From Methanoculleus sp. UBA430 (GTDB taxonomy: Archaea > Halobacteriota > Methanomicrobia > Methanomicrobiales > Methanoculleaceae), in contig NZ_DAXW01000002.1 in NCBI RefSeq assembly GCF_002506585.1, forward strand, positions 31,678 to 95,677: a stretch of 64,000 bases of DNA, given 5' to 3'. Below the pieces are notes generated by a model, which saw nothing but the letters and a program-made list of their open reading frames with translations, had not been told where the DNA came from and searched no databases. The translations under genes and the position numbers were made by a program. Positions 17,005 to 26,349 of this stretch are shown here, one piece after another. How positions within the stretch are numbered: the stretch's first letter is position 1; the number at the start of each line of letters is the position of its first letter.

Positions 17005-17445
17005 GTGAGGGCTGCTGTGGAGACCTATTACGAGATCCTAAACATCTCCCCCGACGCCGCACCCGACGAGATCCGGGCGGCGTACAGGAACCTTGCGAAA
17101 CAGTATCACCCGGACGTCAACCCGGACCCGGGTGCGAGCGAGCGGTTCATCGCCATCCAGCAGGCATACGAGACACTGATCGACCCGGACGCCCGGGCGC
17201 GCTACGACCTCGCCCTCCGGGGAGGTGCCAGTTTTGCACCGCATGACCCGTTCCGCAGCCAGGCGGCCGGGGAGAACGGGCAGACGGCGTGGGCGCCGGG
17301 GTTCTCGTGGCGAGGGGAGGTGCCCGTGTCCGGAATCGGCAGGCTTGGCCTTGCCCTCCTTCTCTTCTTCGGGGGCATCCTGATCGCTCTCATGCTCGCG
17401 CTCTCGCTCCTCTTCCGCGTTGCCGCGGGCGGCAAGCGGCAGTAG
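17005..17445 (+). CDS. J-domain protein with C-terminal membrane segment
   Basis: Residues ~5-70 form a DnaJ domain: TYYEILNISPDAAPDEIRAA, then NLAKQYHPDVN with the essential HPD, then RFIAIQQAYETLIDPDARAR. A linker precedes one hydrophobic segment (LGLALLLFFGGILIALMLAL) near the C-terminus. There is no G/F or zinc domain, so it is not canonical DnaJ but a membrane-tethered J protein that may recruit Hsp70. The GTG at 17005 is six bases after the PMDh-S stop, suggesting co-transcription; an internal GTG at 17017 is possible. Confidence 0.85.
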   Translation: MRAAVETYYEILNISPDAAPDEIRAAYRNLAKQYHPDVNPDPGASERFIAIQQAYETLIDPDARARYDLALRGGASFAPHDPFRSQAAGENGQTAWAPGFSWRGEVPVSGIGRLGLALLLFFGGILIALMLALSLLFRVAAGGKRQ

Positions 17446-17573
17446 TTCCCGCTCCCCGGAGGAGTCCCGGGGATACCCTGTCGCAGGTTCGGGAGAGTGA
17501 GGAGCCCCCGGCCTCCGGCTCCCGTATTCACGGAAACCTTATCTGGTGGAACCTCCCTCACCGGGTTATTGCG

Positions 17574-17589
17574 CAGGGTGATCACCCTG
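17574..17589. promoter_or_regulatory. 16-bp palindrome before the rubredoxin gene
   Basis: CAGGGTGATCACCCTG is a perfect inverted repeat ending 16 bp before the ATG of the rubredoxin gene. It could be an operator or a 5' UTR hairpin. No regulator is identified. Confidence 0.4.
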
Positions 17590-17605
17590 GGTGAGCGTGA
17601 TCCGT

Positions 17606-17992
17606 ATGGAGAAAGTGAAACGATACCGGTGCAAGTACTGCAACTACATCTACTCGCCGCTACGGGGCGAACCCCACCGGGGCGTTCCGGAAGGCACTGC
17701 GTTTGAGGATCTGCCGGAGGACTACGTATGCCCGGTCTGCGGTGCGACCGGCAAAGGGCCGATAGGAACATGGGGGTTCGAACCCTGGGAGCCGACGAGG
17801 TACGTCTGCAAGATCTGCGGCTACGTGTATGATAAAAACCGCGGGGAACCGCTCCGTGGCTACCCGAAAGGCACTGCATTTGAGAATCTGCCGGAAGACT
17901 ACGTATGCCCGGTCTGCGGGATGGACCCAAGGATCACGAGTTTCCACGGGCCGGTCGGCAAGGCGCAGTTCGAGCCAATCCTGGATATCTGA
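17606..17992 (+). CDS. Tandem (two-domain) rubredoxin
   Basis: This 128-residue protein contains two rubredoxin folds. The first has CKYCNYIY and EDYVCPVCGATG; the second has CKICGYVYDKNRGEP and EDYVCPVCGMDP. Each supplies the four cysteines for one mononuclear iron centre. It is a soluble electron carrier, plausibly for oxygen- or peroxide-reducing enzymes in an anaerobe. The two halves are close copies, indicating internal duplication. The ATG at 17606 is preferred, but a GTG at 17591 is also in frame and touches the palindrome. Confidence 0.92.
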   Translation: MEKVKRYRCKYCNYIYSPLRGEPHRGVPEGTAFEDLPEDYVCPVCGATGKGPIGTWGFEPWEPTRYVCKICGYVYDKNRGEPLRGYPKGTAFENLPEDYVCPVCGMDPRITSFHGPVGKAQFEPILDI

Positions 17993-18241
17993 GGCGGCCC
18001 GACCTGCCTCTCTCCCGGTTTTGTGCGAGCACCGCATACCTCCCGCGGCGACACCCATTTCTCGATGGCCGCGACAACAGTACGGGCAGGAGCTGATCCG
18101 TAGGACAAACCGGTCTTCTCAAATAGTGGCGAACGCACTATTTCTTAGCGAACACGCGGCCACCATAACATGGACGTGCCGTCGAGAGATGCATGGCGGG
18201 AAAAATACGACCATATAACGTGCAACGGCAGATGGTGTCGG

Positions 18242-21200
18242 ATGGATTTCTTCGGTAATATTCTGGGTCAGGGGAAGAACGCGAACCCCTCGATAAAGCA
18301 GGGAACCGCTCAGTTTGAGGCCGGGAACTACAGTGAGGCAGTGAAGAGTTTCGAGAAGGCGCTCAAGATCGATCCGGAGAACGGCCCGGTCCGGCTCTCC
18401 ATGGGTCAGGCGCTCGCCTGCCTCGGCCGGGACGACGAAGCCCTGGTCTGGCTGAGAAAGGCGCTTGAGTCGGCTCCGGGCGAGGCAGGGACACTGCGGG
18501 CACTTGGGCACGCCCTCGCCCGAACCGGCAACTATGAGGAGGCGGCAGGATGTTTTTCGAAGATCGTCGAGGGAAAACCCGCGGACACGGACGCCTCTTA
18601 CTGGCAGGGGGAGATGCTTGAACGGCTCGGCCGGTATGCCGACGCGGCAGCAGCCTACAGGCGGGCGCTGGACGGAGACCCGGAGAATGTCGTCCTCCGT
18701 GAGATACTCGGGAGGATGCTCGAACGGGCCGGTGACTTCCGGGAAGCGGCGGCCACCTTCGAGAGGATCTTCAGGGCGAATCCTGACAGTACCGATGCGC
18801 TCGCAAAGAAAGGGGCTGCTCTCCTGTACCGGGGGGACTACCCCGATGCCGTCGAGACGTTCGGCCGGGTGCTCGATACGGAACCTCGCAACCTCGACGC
18901 ACTCTACGGCAAAGCCCTGGCTTTCGAGCATCTCGGCCGGTTCAGGGACGCCGCCGGCTGCTATGGAGAGATCGTCGCCGTCAATCCGGGGAATATGCCT
19001 GCCTGGTATCACCGCGGTTCACTCCTCCTCAGGGCTGGAGACTATACCGGCGCGATGGAATGCTTTGATAAGGTCGCCCTCGCCGATCCGGATCATATCC
19101 CGGTCCGGTACTCCATGGGGCTGGTCTACGATACACTCGGCCGCTACGATCGGGCGGTCAAAAGTTTCGACCAGATCCTGAAGCACGATCAGGGTCAGGG
19201 CCAGGTGTGGTACGCCCGCGGCATGGCGCTCTTCCGCCTCGGCCAGTACGCCGAGGCGATCCGGTCGTTCGACCGGGTGCTCGAGAACCAGTCGATGACC
19301 GGGATGAAGTGGATCGGGAGCGGCACCGACCTTGCGCTCTTCGAGAGAGACGGGTCTGGGGGTCCCGGGAAGCAGAAGCCGTCGAGTATCGATACCCGAA
19401 ACGAGATCATCCTGAACTGCCGGGGGGTTGCGCTGCTCAACCTCGGGCGCTATGCGGAGGCGCAGGAGAACTTCGAACAACTCCTCGAGGCCGACCCGGG
19501 AAACACCTCCGCGCTGCTCCAGAGCAGCATCGCACTCGTCCGTCTCGGCAGGTATGACGAGGCCAATCGTCGCCTTGATGTAATTCTTGCGAAAGAGCCG
19601 CATAACATCGCCGCCCGCTCGATGAAAGCGGACGTCCTCGAAGACCTCGGCAGGTACGACGATGCCCTGGCGTCTCTTGACCGGGTACGGGACACCGCTG
19701 GCGACGACCCGCACACCCTGCACCGGAAGGGGAATGCCCTGATGCACCTCTCACGGTATGCAGAGGCGGCGGAGACGTTTGATGTCCTTCTTGCGGCCAA
19801 CCCCGGGGATACGGCAGCGGAGAAGAACCGGGGAGACGCACTCATGCACCTTGGCAGGTACGAGGAGGCGTTCGCCTGTTTTGACCGGGCGCTCCTCGGG
19901 GCCCCGGCCGATCGGGCTGCCCTCCTTGGCCGAATCACGGCGCTCGAACACCTGGGACAATACGAGAAGGCGCTCGAGTCCATCAACCGGGTGGCGGAGG
20001 CAGGTCCCGGGATACTTACACGGAAAGCCCGGATCCTCGAGGGTCTCGGGCGCTATGCGGAAGCCGCCGACTGCTACGAGACGCTCCTTGCAGCCAATCC
20101 GGATGCCGGGGGAGACCTGATGAACCTCGGGATCACCCTCGCGGCGCTCGGGCGGTACGAGGAGGCCGCCGAGCGGTTTGAGCAGGTCACCCTCGCCGAC
20201 CCGGAAGACCTCTTTGCATGGCTTAACCGGGGCCGGGCCCTGGAGAGGATGGGGCAGTACGCGGATGCAGCGGAGTGTTATGCGAAAGTGACCGCCGGGC
20301 GGCCGGAAGATATCGGTGCCTTCTTTGCCCTCGCCGTCGCCCTCGCGCGGCTTGGCAGGCACCAGGAGGCGATCGAGTGCTGCGACCGGGTGCTCGCCTC
20401 CGACGCCTCGAATGCGGCGGTCACAAAGATCCGGGCGGATATGCTGGAGGCCGTCGGCAGGCACCAGGAGGCGGCCGAAGCGTACGAGCGTTACCTGAAG
20501 ATCTCTCCCGACGACCGGGATGCGAGAATGGCGTTTGGGATGGCGCTTGAGCGGGACGGGAAGTTCGGCGACGCAATCAGACAGTATGCGCTGGTGCTCG
20601 AAGGCGATGAGCGCGACGCTGAGGCGTGGTACACCCTCGAGAGCGCCCTTGTGCATATGGGCCGGTATGACGAGGCGCTGGAGTGTTCCAACGGCATCAT
20701 CGAAGCCAGCCCGGAGAACCGGGCTGCCTGGCAGCGGCGCGGGGAGATCTTCATGTGGCTCGGGCGTTACGTCGATGCGGTGGAATGTTTCGAGAAGGTG
20801 ATCAGGGCCGATCCGGCGGATACCCTCACCCTGCGGAGACTCGGGGAGGCGCACGAGAAGGCCGGCAGGCACGAGGATGCGCTCGACGTCTATACGCGGG
20901 TGCTCGACCGGGAACCGGCCAGCATCGAGACCCTCCATGCCCGCTCATCGGCCCTCATCCATCTTGGCCGTTACGGGGAGGCGGTCAGGTCGATCGACAA
21001 GATCATCGTCATCCAGGCTGATAACCCCGCCGCTCTCTTTATGCGGGGAGCGGTGCTCGAAAAGGCGGGCAGGTACGATGACGCCCTGATGAGTTACAAG
21101 AAGGCAGTCGAGATCGACCCGAAGAACGCGGCTATCTGGAACGTCACCGGGATGCTCATGGATACGCTCGGACGACATGCCGATGCCGTCAGTGCGTTCG

Positions 21201-21436
21201 ATACGGCGATCGGACTGGGCGGTGGGGACATTCACACCTGGCTCTGCAAGGGGCTCGCTCTCGGTCACCTGGGCAGACACGATCAGGCAGGCGCATGCTT
21301 CGATAAGGTCCTGGAGATGGACCCCCGGCATGCCCGGGCATGGTACCTGAAAGGAAGAGCGCTTGATCGACAGGGCAGGTTTGCAGAGGCAGTGGAATGC
21401 TTCGGCAAGGCGCTCGAGAGCGGGGGAGAATTATGA
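18242..21436 (+). CDS. Giant TPR-repeat protein, 1064 residues
   Basis: After MDFFGNILGQGKN the protein is almost entirely tetratricopeptide repeats of about 34 residues, roughly thirty of them. Recurring signatures are LGRYEEAAECFEK-like helix A/B blocks and the DPEN or NPGD turns, for example SFEKALKIDPENGPVRLSMG. No enzymatic domain, signal peptide or membrane segment is visible, so it is probably a cytoplasmic scaffold. One irregular insert (around 19300-19400: SGTDLALFERDGSGGPGKQK) interrupts the array. Its stop overlaps the start of the FKBP lipoprotein gene as ATGA, implying coupled translation. The N-terminal extension of the frame before 18242 lacks similarity. Confidence 0.92.
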   Translation: MDFFGNILGQGKNANPSIKQGTAQFEAGNYSEAVKSFEKALKIDPENGPVRLSMGQALACLGRDDEALVWLRKALESAPGEAGTLRALGHALARTGNYEEAAGCFSKIVEGKPADTDASYWQGEMLERLGRYADAAAAYRRALDGDPENVVLREILGRMLERAGDFREAAATFERIFRANPDSTDALAKKGAALLYRGDYPDAVETFGRVLDTEPRNLDALYGKALAFEHLGRFRDAAGCYGEIVAVNPGNMPAWYHRGSLLLRAGDYTGAMECFDKVALADPDHIPVRYSMGLVYDTLGRYDRAVKSFDQILKHDQGQGQVWYARGMALFRLGQYAEAIRSFDRVLENQSMTGMKWIGSGTDLALFERDGSGGPGKQKPSSIDTRNEIILNCRGVALLNLGRYAEAQENFEQLLEADPGNTSALLQSSIALVRLGRYDEANRRLDVILAKEPHNIAARSMKADVLEDLGRYDDALASLDRVRDTAGDDPHTLHRKGNALMHLSRYAEAAETFDVLLAANPGDTAAEKNRGDALMHLGRYEEAFACFDRALLGAPADRAALLGRITALEHLGQYEKALESINRVAEAGPGILTRKARILEGLGRYAEAADCYETLLAANPDAGGDLMNLGITLAALGRYEEAAERFEQVTLADPEDLFAWLNRGRALERMGQYADAAECYAKVTAGRPEDIGAFFALAVALARLGRHQEAIECCDRVLASDASNAAVTKIRADMLEAVGRHQEAAEAYERYLKISPDDRDARMAFGMALERDGKFGDAIRQYALVLEGDERDAEAWYTLESALVHMGRYDEALECSNGIIEASPENRAAWQRRGEIFMWLGRYVDAVECFEKVIRADPADTLTLRRLGEAHEKAGRHEDALDVYTRVLDREPASIETLHARSSALIHLGRYGEAVRSIDKIIVIQADNPAALFMRGAVLEKAGRYDDALMSYKKAVEIDPKNAAIWNVTGMLMDTLGRHADAVSAFDTAIGLGGGDIHTWLCKGLALGHLGRHDQAGACFDKVLEMDPRHARAWYLKGRALDRQGRFAEAVECFGKALESGGEL

Positions 21437-21945
21437 GGAGAAAGCAGGTGTATTCCGTCCTCCTGATCGCGTGCGCCTTGATCCTTGCCTCAGGCTGCGT
21501 TGCGAGCGACGGCGGGCAGGCGGTGGTGAAGCCCGGGGATACTGTGAGGGTCCACTACACCGGAACACTCGAGAACGGGACGGTCTTTGACAGTTCCGCC
21601 GGACGTGAGCCGCTCGAGTTTGTCGTCGGCAGCAATGCGGTGATCCCCGGGTTTGATGCGGGTGTCGTCGGGATGCAGGTCGGAGAGACGAAGACCATCC
21701 ATGTTCCTGTCGACCAGGCCTACGGGCCGCACCGGGAGGAACTCGTCTTTGTCGCCGACCCGGCCGAGATCCCGGGGGGCGAGAACCTGACCGTCGGAGA
21801 CCAGGTCGGGATAACCCTCTCAGGCGGGCAGGTGCTGCCCGGGAGGGTCGCCGGTGTATCTCCCGACGCGGTCACCATCGACGCGAACCACCACCTTGCA
21901 GGTGTTGACCTCACGTTCACCGTCACGCTCGTTGAGATCGGGTAA
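21433..21945 (+). CDS. FKBP-type peptidyl-prolyl isomerase, predicted lipoprotein
   Basis: This 170-residue protein begins MRRKQVYSVLLIACALI then LASGC, a lipoprotein signal with Cys22 as the lipidation site, so it should sit outside the membrane. The FKBP domain is VKPGDTVRVHYTGTLENGTV, FDSSAGREPLEFVVG and VIPGFDAGVVGMQVGE, with a SlyD-like insert-in-flap domain (PAEIPGGENLTVGDQVGITL and following) before the last strand. It should catalyse prolyl isomerisation or act as a chaperone. It is coupled to the upstream TPR gene. Confidence 0.9.
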   Translation: MRRKQVYSVLLIACALILASGCVASDGGQAVVKPGDTVRVHYTGTLENGTVFDSSAGREPLEFVVGSNAVIPGFDAGVVGMQVGETKTIHVPVDQAYGPHREELVFVADPAEIPGGENLTVGDQVGITLSGGQVLPGRVAGVSPDAVTIDANHHLAGVDLTFTVTLVEIG

Positions 21946-21949
21946 AAAT

Positions 21950-23266
21950 CTACTCACTTTTTTCCTCGCCGGCGGCCAACGGCATGATGAGCACCTTGTC
22001 GACCCGGTAGCCGTCCATATCGAGGACTTCGAACTGGAGATTCTTCCAGGTGAACCTGTCTCCGGTCTTCGGTGTCCGCTCAAGATACATCATCACGAAC
22101 CCGCCGAGCGTCTGGTAGTATCCGTGCCCTTCTCCGGGCAGGGTATCGGTGCCGATAAGGTCGTGGAGCTCGTCGACCGGGAGCATCCCATCGAGAAGCC
22201 ACGACCCGTCTTCACGGCGAACCACCTGGCCCTCCGGCACCTCCCCGGTCGACGGGATGCCGCCGACGATCGACTCCATGATGTCGTGGATGGTGACCAG
22301 CCCCTGGATGCTCCCGTACTCGTCGGTGACAAGGGCTATCCGCGCTCTGGTTGTCTTGAACTCATCGAGAACCGAGAGCGCAGGAACGCTCTCGGGCACG
22401 AAGAGGGCGGGTTTGATAGCCTTCGTAAGGTCGGGCGTCTCGCCCGCGATCATCCGCGCCCAGAGGTCACGGACAGAGACGATGCCGAGCAGGTTGTCCA
22501 GGTGCTCGCGGAAGACCGGGAAGTAGATGTGCCCCGACGCCACCATCATCTGCCAGTTCTCTTCGAGGGAATCCTCCACGTCTACGGCCACGATGTCGGG
22601 ACGCGGGGTCATCAGTACGCTGACCCGCCGGTCGGCGAGGCGGAAGACGCTCTCCACCATATCCTGTTCCGCCTCCTGGAACACGCCCGCCTGGGTGGCC
22701 TGACCGATCAGGACCCTGACATCCTCTTCAGTAACCTCCGGGCCCGAGGGCTTGCGCACCCCGAGCACCATAAGGATCGCCTCGGTCGAGGCGGTCAGCA
22801 CCCGGACGAGCGGGGCGGCGGCCAGGGAGAGGAGCCGTATCGGGCGCGAGACCAACGATGCAATCCGTTCGGCGTTGTTCATCGCCACCCGCTTCGGCAC
22901 CAGTTCGCCGATCACGAGCGTCAGGTAGGTGATGACGGCGACGACGATTACGACCGCAAGCGGACCGCTGTATGGGGCAACCAGTGGGATTCCGGTGAAT
23001 ACCTCCGCAAGAGGGCCCGCGAGCGTCGCCCCACCGAAAGCTCCGGAGAGGATCCCGATGACGGTGATCCCGACCTGAACGGTGGAGAGGAACTGTGTCG
23101 GGTCCTCGGCAAGGTTGAGGGCGGTCGCCGCCCCGGCATCGCCGTCCTCTGCCTTCTTCTGCAGGCGTGACTTTTTCGCAGAGATGAGCGCAAATTCTGT
23201 CATCGAGAAGAAGCCGTTTGCAAGTATCAGCAGGACGATGATCGCGATATCGGTAGCCAGGGGCAT
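21950..23266 (-). CDS. CNNM/CorC (TlyC-like) family membrane protein with CBS pair
   Basis: This 438-residue protein starts with a DUF21/CNNM transmembrane domain (DIAIIVLLILANGFFSMTEF, ISAKKSRLQ, and three more hydrophobic segments to ~residue 150). It continues with a CBS pair (RVSVLMTPRPDIVAVDVEDS; VPESVPALSVLDEF) and a C-terminal CorC_HlyC domain ending GYRVDKVLIMPL. The family is linked to magnesium or cobalt export. The ATG at 23266 starts the first membrane segment; the longer upstream frame has no similarity. It is convergent with the FKBP gene, 4 bp apart. Confidence 0.9.
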   Translation of the reverse strand: MPLATDIAIIVLLILANGFFSMTEFALISAKKSRLQKKAEDGDAGAATALNLAEDPTQFLSTVQVGITVIGILSGAFGGATLAGPLAEVFTGIPLVAPYSGPLAVVIVVAVITYLTLVIGELVPKRVAMNNAERIASLVSRPIRLLSLAAAPLVRVLTASTEAILMVLGVRKPSGPEVTEEDVRVLIGQATQAGVFQEAEQDMVESVFRLADRRVSVLMTPRPDIVAVDVEDSLEENWQMMVASGHIYFPVFREHLDNLLGIVSVRDLWARMIAGETPDLTKAIKPALFVPESVPALSVLDEFKTTRARIALVTDEYGSIQGLVTIHDIMESIVGGIPSTGEVPEGQVVRREDGSWLLDGMLPVDELHDLIGTDTLPGEGHGYYQTLGGFVMMYLERTPKTGDRFTWKNLQFEVLDMDGYRVDKVLIMPLAAGEEKSE

Positions 23267-23408
23267 CGTATTACTCTCAATGGCAGAAGTCTTAAACTTG
23301 CGGGATTCGCGGAGGGGCAGATGAAGCCCTCGGGCACCGGGAACGACCCGGGTCGACCATGAGAAATGTTTATCATCGACGGGCCCGATTCTCACCGGGT
23401 GATGCACG

Positions 23409-23903
23409 ATGGTCGAACTTGGCGAACTGGCACCGGACTTCTCGCTTCCCGACCAGAACGGAAACGAGATCCGCTCATCGGGCTTTTCGGGAAAGCGGGT
23501 TATCCTTTCATTTCACCCGCTGGCCTGGACCAGCATCTGTGCACGACAGATGCAGGCGCTGGAGACGAACCGGAAGGCGTTCGATGCCCTGGATGCTGTT
23601 GCCCTCGGCATCAGTGTGGACTCCGTCCCCTGCAAACGGGCGTGGGCGGAGAGTCTCGGCATCAAACAGACCCGGCTCCTTGCAGACTTCTGGCCTCACG
23701 GCGAGGTTGCGCAGATGTACGACGTCTTTGACGGCACGAAGGGCTATGCCCGGCGGGCAAACATCGTCATCGATGAGTTCCAGCGCGTCATATTCGTCGA
23801 GAAGTATCCGACGACGACGGTTCCCGATATGCAGGACGTCCTTGAGATCCTCCGCGCAGAGGAAGCGAGCAGGCGGGAAGAAGAGCAGGTGCCGAAGTTT
23901 TAA
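23409..23903 (+). CDS. Peroxiredoxin (AhpC/TSA family)
   Basis: This 164-residue thioredoxin-fold protein starts MVELGELAPDFSLPDQNG. The peroxidatic Cys lies in SFHPLAWTSICARQM and a second Cys in SVDSVPCKRAW, about 35 residues later, which could resolve the sulfenic acid. It should reduce peroxides using a thiol donor. The PLAWTSIC context differs from the classic PxxFTxxC but keeps Pro, Thr and Cys. It is a single gene, divergent from the CNNM gene. Confidence 0.88.
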   Translation: MVELGELAPDFSLPDQNGNEIRSSGFSGKRVILSFHPLAWTSICARQMQALETNRKAFDALDAVALGISVDSVPCKRAWAESLGIKQTRLLADFWPHGEVAQMYDVFDGTKGYARRANIVIDEFQRVIFVEKYPTTTVPDMQDVLEILRAEEASRREEEQVPKF

Positions 23904-23965
23904 CCCTTTTTCCGACGCTCCGACGAGGGTTCTCGGGGAGTACGGGCCGGGGAAGGCGGCCCCGC

Positions 23966-25267
23966 TCATCCTGCACCCCGAAGGAGACTGCCTGCCAGCG
24001 TGACCAGCAGGACGGCAGGAACCCCGTAGCGGATGAGCGCCATATACACTCTCTGCCGCCATCCGCACCCGCCGATCTCCGCACAGATCCGGATGCGGTT
24101 CATGAACCACCCGCCGACGATGGCGACAATCAGTGCTGCGGCGATGAGGCCGATCGTCCCGAAGACATAATCGGCGAGGTCGAGGAACGGCATCCCGAAG
24201 ACTGAGAACTTCAGGGCGGTGTAACTGAGGGCGGACGGCAGGCCGAGGAGCATGATTGCGGCAACGACAAGGAGCGTCGCACGCCTTCTCGGGCAGTCGT
24301 AAGAGTCCATCAGCGCCGCCACGGGAACCTCGAGCATGGAGACCGCGGAGGTGAGGGCTGCGGCAAAGAGCATGAGGAAGAAGAGCGCTCCGAGCATCAT
24401 ACCGAACTGGATCCGGATAAAAGCGGAGGGGAGGGTCACGAACGCGAGGTTCACCCCGGCCGCGGGGTCGAGGCCCGAGGTGAAGACGAGGGGAAAGATT
24501 ATGAGCCCGGCAAGGATCGCGATCAGCGTATCGGCGGCGGCGATGATGATGCCGCTCCGAAAGAGGCTCTCTTTGCGGAGATAACTCCCGAAGGTGAGCA
24601 GGATCCCCATGCCCACGGAGAGCGAGAAGAAGGCCTGCCCGAACGCTGCGATCCAGACGCCGGGGTCAGTCAGGTTTGAGGTGTCCGGAGCGAGGTAGAA
24701 CCCGATCCCCTCGACCGCCCCGGGCTGGGTGAGGGAGAAGGCCACGAGGAAGAGGAGGATCGCGATGAGGACCGGGATGAGGTACCGGGAGGCCCTCTCG
24801 ATTCCCTTCCGGACCCCGGAGCGCACGGTCACGAAGACGGTGAGCCCTGAGAGGAGGAAGAAGATGAGCGGGAGATAGGAATCGGTGAACATATCGAACG
24901 CCATCGGCTGCCCGATGATAAAGGAGAGCGCGTACGCGAGTACCCAGCCCGTTATAACCAGGTAGTAGCCGAGGATCAGGCTGACGACGGCGACGATGAT
25001 GAGGCCTGCAAACGTAAAACGCCGGTGTATCGACTGGAAGGCGGAGACCACCGACTTCCCCGTGGAGCGGCCGATGGCGAGTTCGAGCATCATCAAGGGA
25101 ACGCCGAAGAGGAGAACGGAGATCACGTACGGGACCAGGAACGCTCCGCCCCCGTTGACACCCACGATGTAGGGAAACCGCCAGATGTTGCCTATCCCTA
25201 CGGCCGAGCCGATGCTTGCGAGAATGAATCCCAGGGTTGACGACCACTGCTCTCTATCCTGAACCAT
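23966..25267 (-). CDS. Sodium-dependent transporter, neurotransmitter:sodium symporter family
   Basis: This 433-residue membrane protein has the NSS signature WSSTLGFILASIGSAVGIGN followed by IWRFPYIVGVNGGGAFLVPY, and about eleven hydrophobic segments. It resembles prokaryotic NSS members such as LeuT and MhsT, which import amino acids with sodium. The substrate cannot be inferred. It is convergent with the peroxiredoxin gene. Confidence 0.93.
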   Translation of the reverse strand: MVQDREQWSSTLGFILASIGSAVGIGNIWRFPYIVGVNGGGAFLVPYVISVLLFGVPLMMLELAIGRSTGKSVVSAFQSIHRRFTFAGLIIVAVVSLILGYYLVITGWVLAYALSFIIGQPMAFDMFTDSYLPLIFFLLSGLTVFVTVRSGVRKGIERASRYLIPVLIAILLFLVAFSLTQPGAVEGIGFYLAPDTSNLTDPGVWIAAFGQAFFSLSVGMGILLTFGSYLRKESLFRSGIIIAAADTLIAILAGLIIFPLVFTSGLDPAAGVNLAFVTLPSAFIRIQFGMMLGALFFLMLFAAALTSAVSMLEVPVAALMDSYDCPRRRATLLVVAAIMLLGLPSALSYTALKFSVFGMPFLDLADYVFGTIGLIAAALIVAIVGGWFMNRIRICAEIGGCGWRQRVYMALIRYGVPAVLLVTLAGSLLRGAG

Positions 25268-25475
25268 CTCAAACCGGCCTCCGATCGTTAGATGGTGGCC
25301 CCGCCATTATAAATTGCGTGCCCGGTCGGCCGAACTGTCCTCCTCCCCATGCTGCCGGCAGCCTGTGCCGACTTCTGCGACCGGTGCGCTTTAGTACCGG
25401 TGCCTCATATACACCAGCGTTTGGAGGCAGCATGAGCGCCGGTTCCCGAAGCGATCCCGAAGGAGGTGGAGGAGG

Positions 25476-26267
25476 TTGAGCGGCCGGTATCCTTTCCTTG
25501 TCTCGATTCCCCACGGGGGCGTCTCTGTTCCGCCCGAGGTCCGGAGTCTCGTTAACCTCTCGCGAGAGGAGATCATCTTCAACAGCGATCCCCATACGCG
25601 CCTCCTGTACGGGTTCGATAATGCGGTGGAGACGCTGATTGACTTCGATCTCTCGCGGATCTTCGTCGACACCAACCGGGCGCCCTACGATTACCCTCCA
25701 CGGGTCCAGGACGGTGTGGTCAAGGTCATCACGCAGGACGGGACCCCGGTATTCCGGAAGGGCCGGGTGCCCGGGAGGGAGTTGATCGGGCTCCTCCTGC
25801 AGAACTACTACCACCCGTTCCATGGACGGCTGGCCCGGGCCCTCGATACCCTTCCGATCAGGATCGCCTTCGACTGCCACAGCATGCTGCCGCGTTCCCC
25901 CCCGGTCCGGATGGACGTCGGACGAGAACGCCCGCTCTTTTGCCTGAGTAACCGGGGCGACCGATACGGGAATCCCCTGAAGAAAGGCGCCCTCGTGACC
26001 TGCCCGCCGGAGTGGCTCCAGGCGCTTGCCCGGTCGTTCCAGGCAGAGTTCGACGGCGAAGGAAGGGTTGCGATGAACGACCCCTTCCGGGGCGGGTTCA
26101 TATCGGTGGCGCACTACCGGCGGACGCGGATCCCCTGGGTCCAGGTCGAGATCAACCGCGGCCTCTACGAAACAGAAGATCGCGAGGTCGACGAGGCACG
26201 GCTTGCCGGGCTCCGGGAGCGGATCTTCGCCGCGTTCACCGGCTTCTGGGACGAGGTTTCAAGGTAA
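25476..26267 (+). CDS. N-formylglutamate amidohydrolase family protein
   Basis: This 263-residue protein has FLVSIPHGGVSVPPEVR, DPHTRLLYGFD, LSRIFVDTNRAPYDYP, IAFDCHSMLP and the C-terminal WVQVEINRGLYE, all matching N-formylglutamate deformylase-like hydrolases. No histidine-degradation genes are nearby, so the substrate may differ. The start appears to be a TTG preceded by GGAGGTGGAGGAGG, unusually purine-rich. Confidence 0.87.
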   Translation: MSGRYPFLVSIPHGGVSVPPEVRSLVNLSREEIIFNSDPHTRLLYGFDNAVETLIDFDLSRIFVDTNRAPYDYPPRVQDGVVKVITQDGTPVFRKGRVPGRELIGLLLQNYYHPFHGRLARALDTLPIRIAFDCHSMLPRSPPVRMDVGRERPLFCLSNRGDRYGNPLKKGALVTCPPEWLQALARSFQAEFDGEGRVAMNDPFRGGFISVAHYRRTRIPWVQVEINRGLYETEDREVDEARLAGLRERIFAAFTGFWDEVSR

Positions 26268-26349
26268 GAACCACCACCGGATCGGGCTGTGTTGCCCGAT
26301 TTTCGGGGGTCGAAGAGACTATGCCGGTAGAGCACCCACTTATATAGTG

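Noticed and set aside
17770..17790. tRNA T-loop-like GGTTCGAACC
   Set aside because: Lies inside the rubredoxin linker codons and no cloverleaf can be formed around it.
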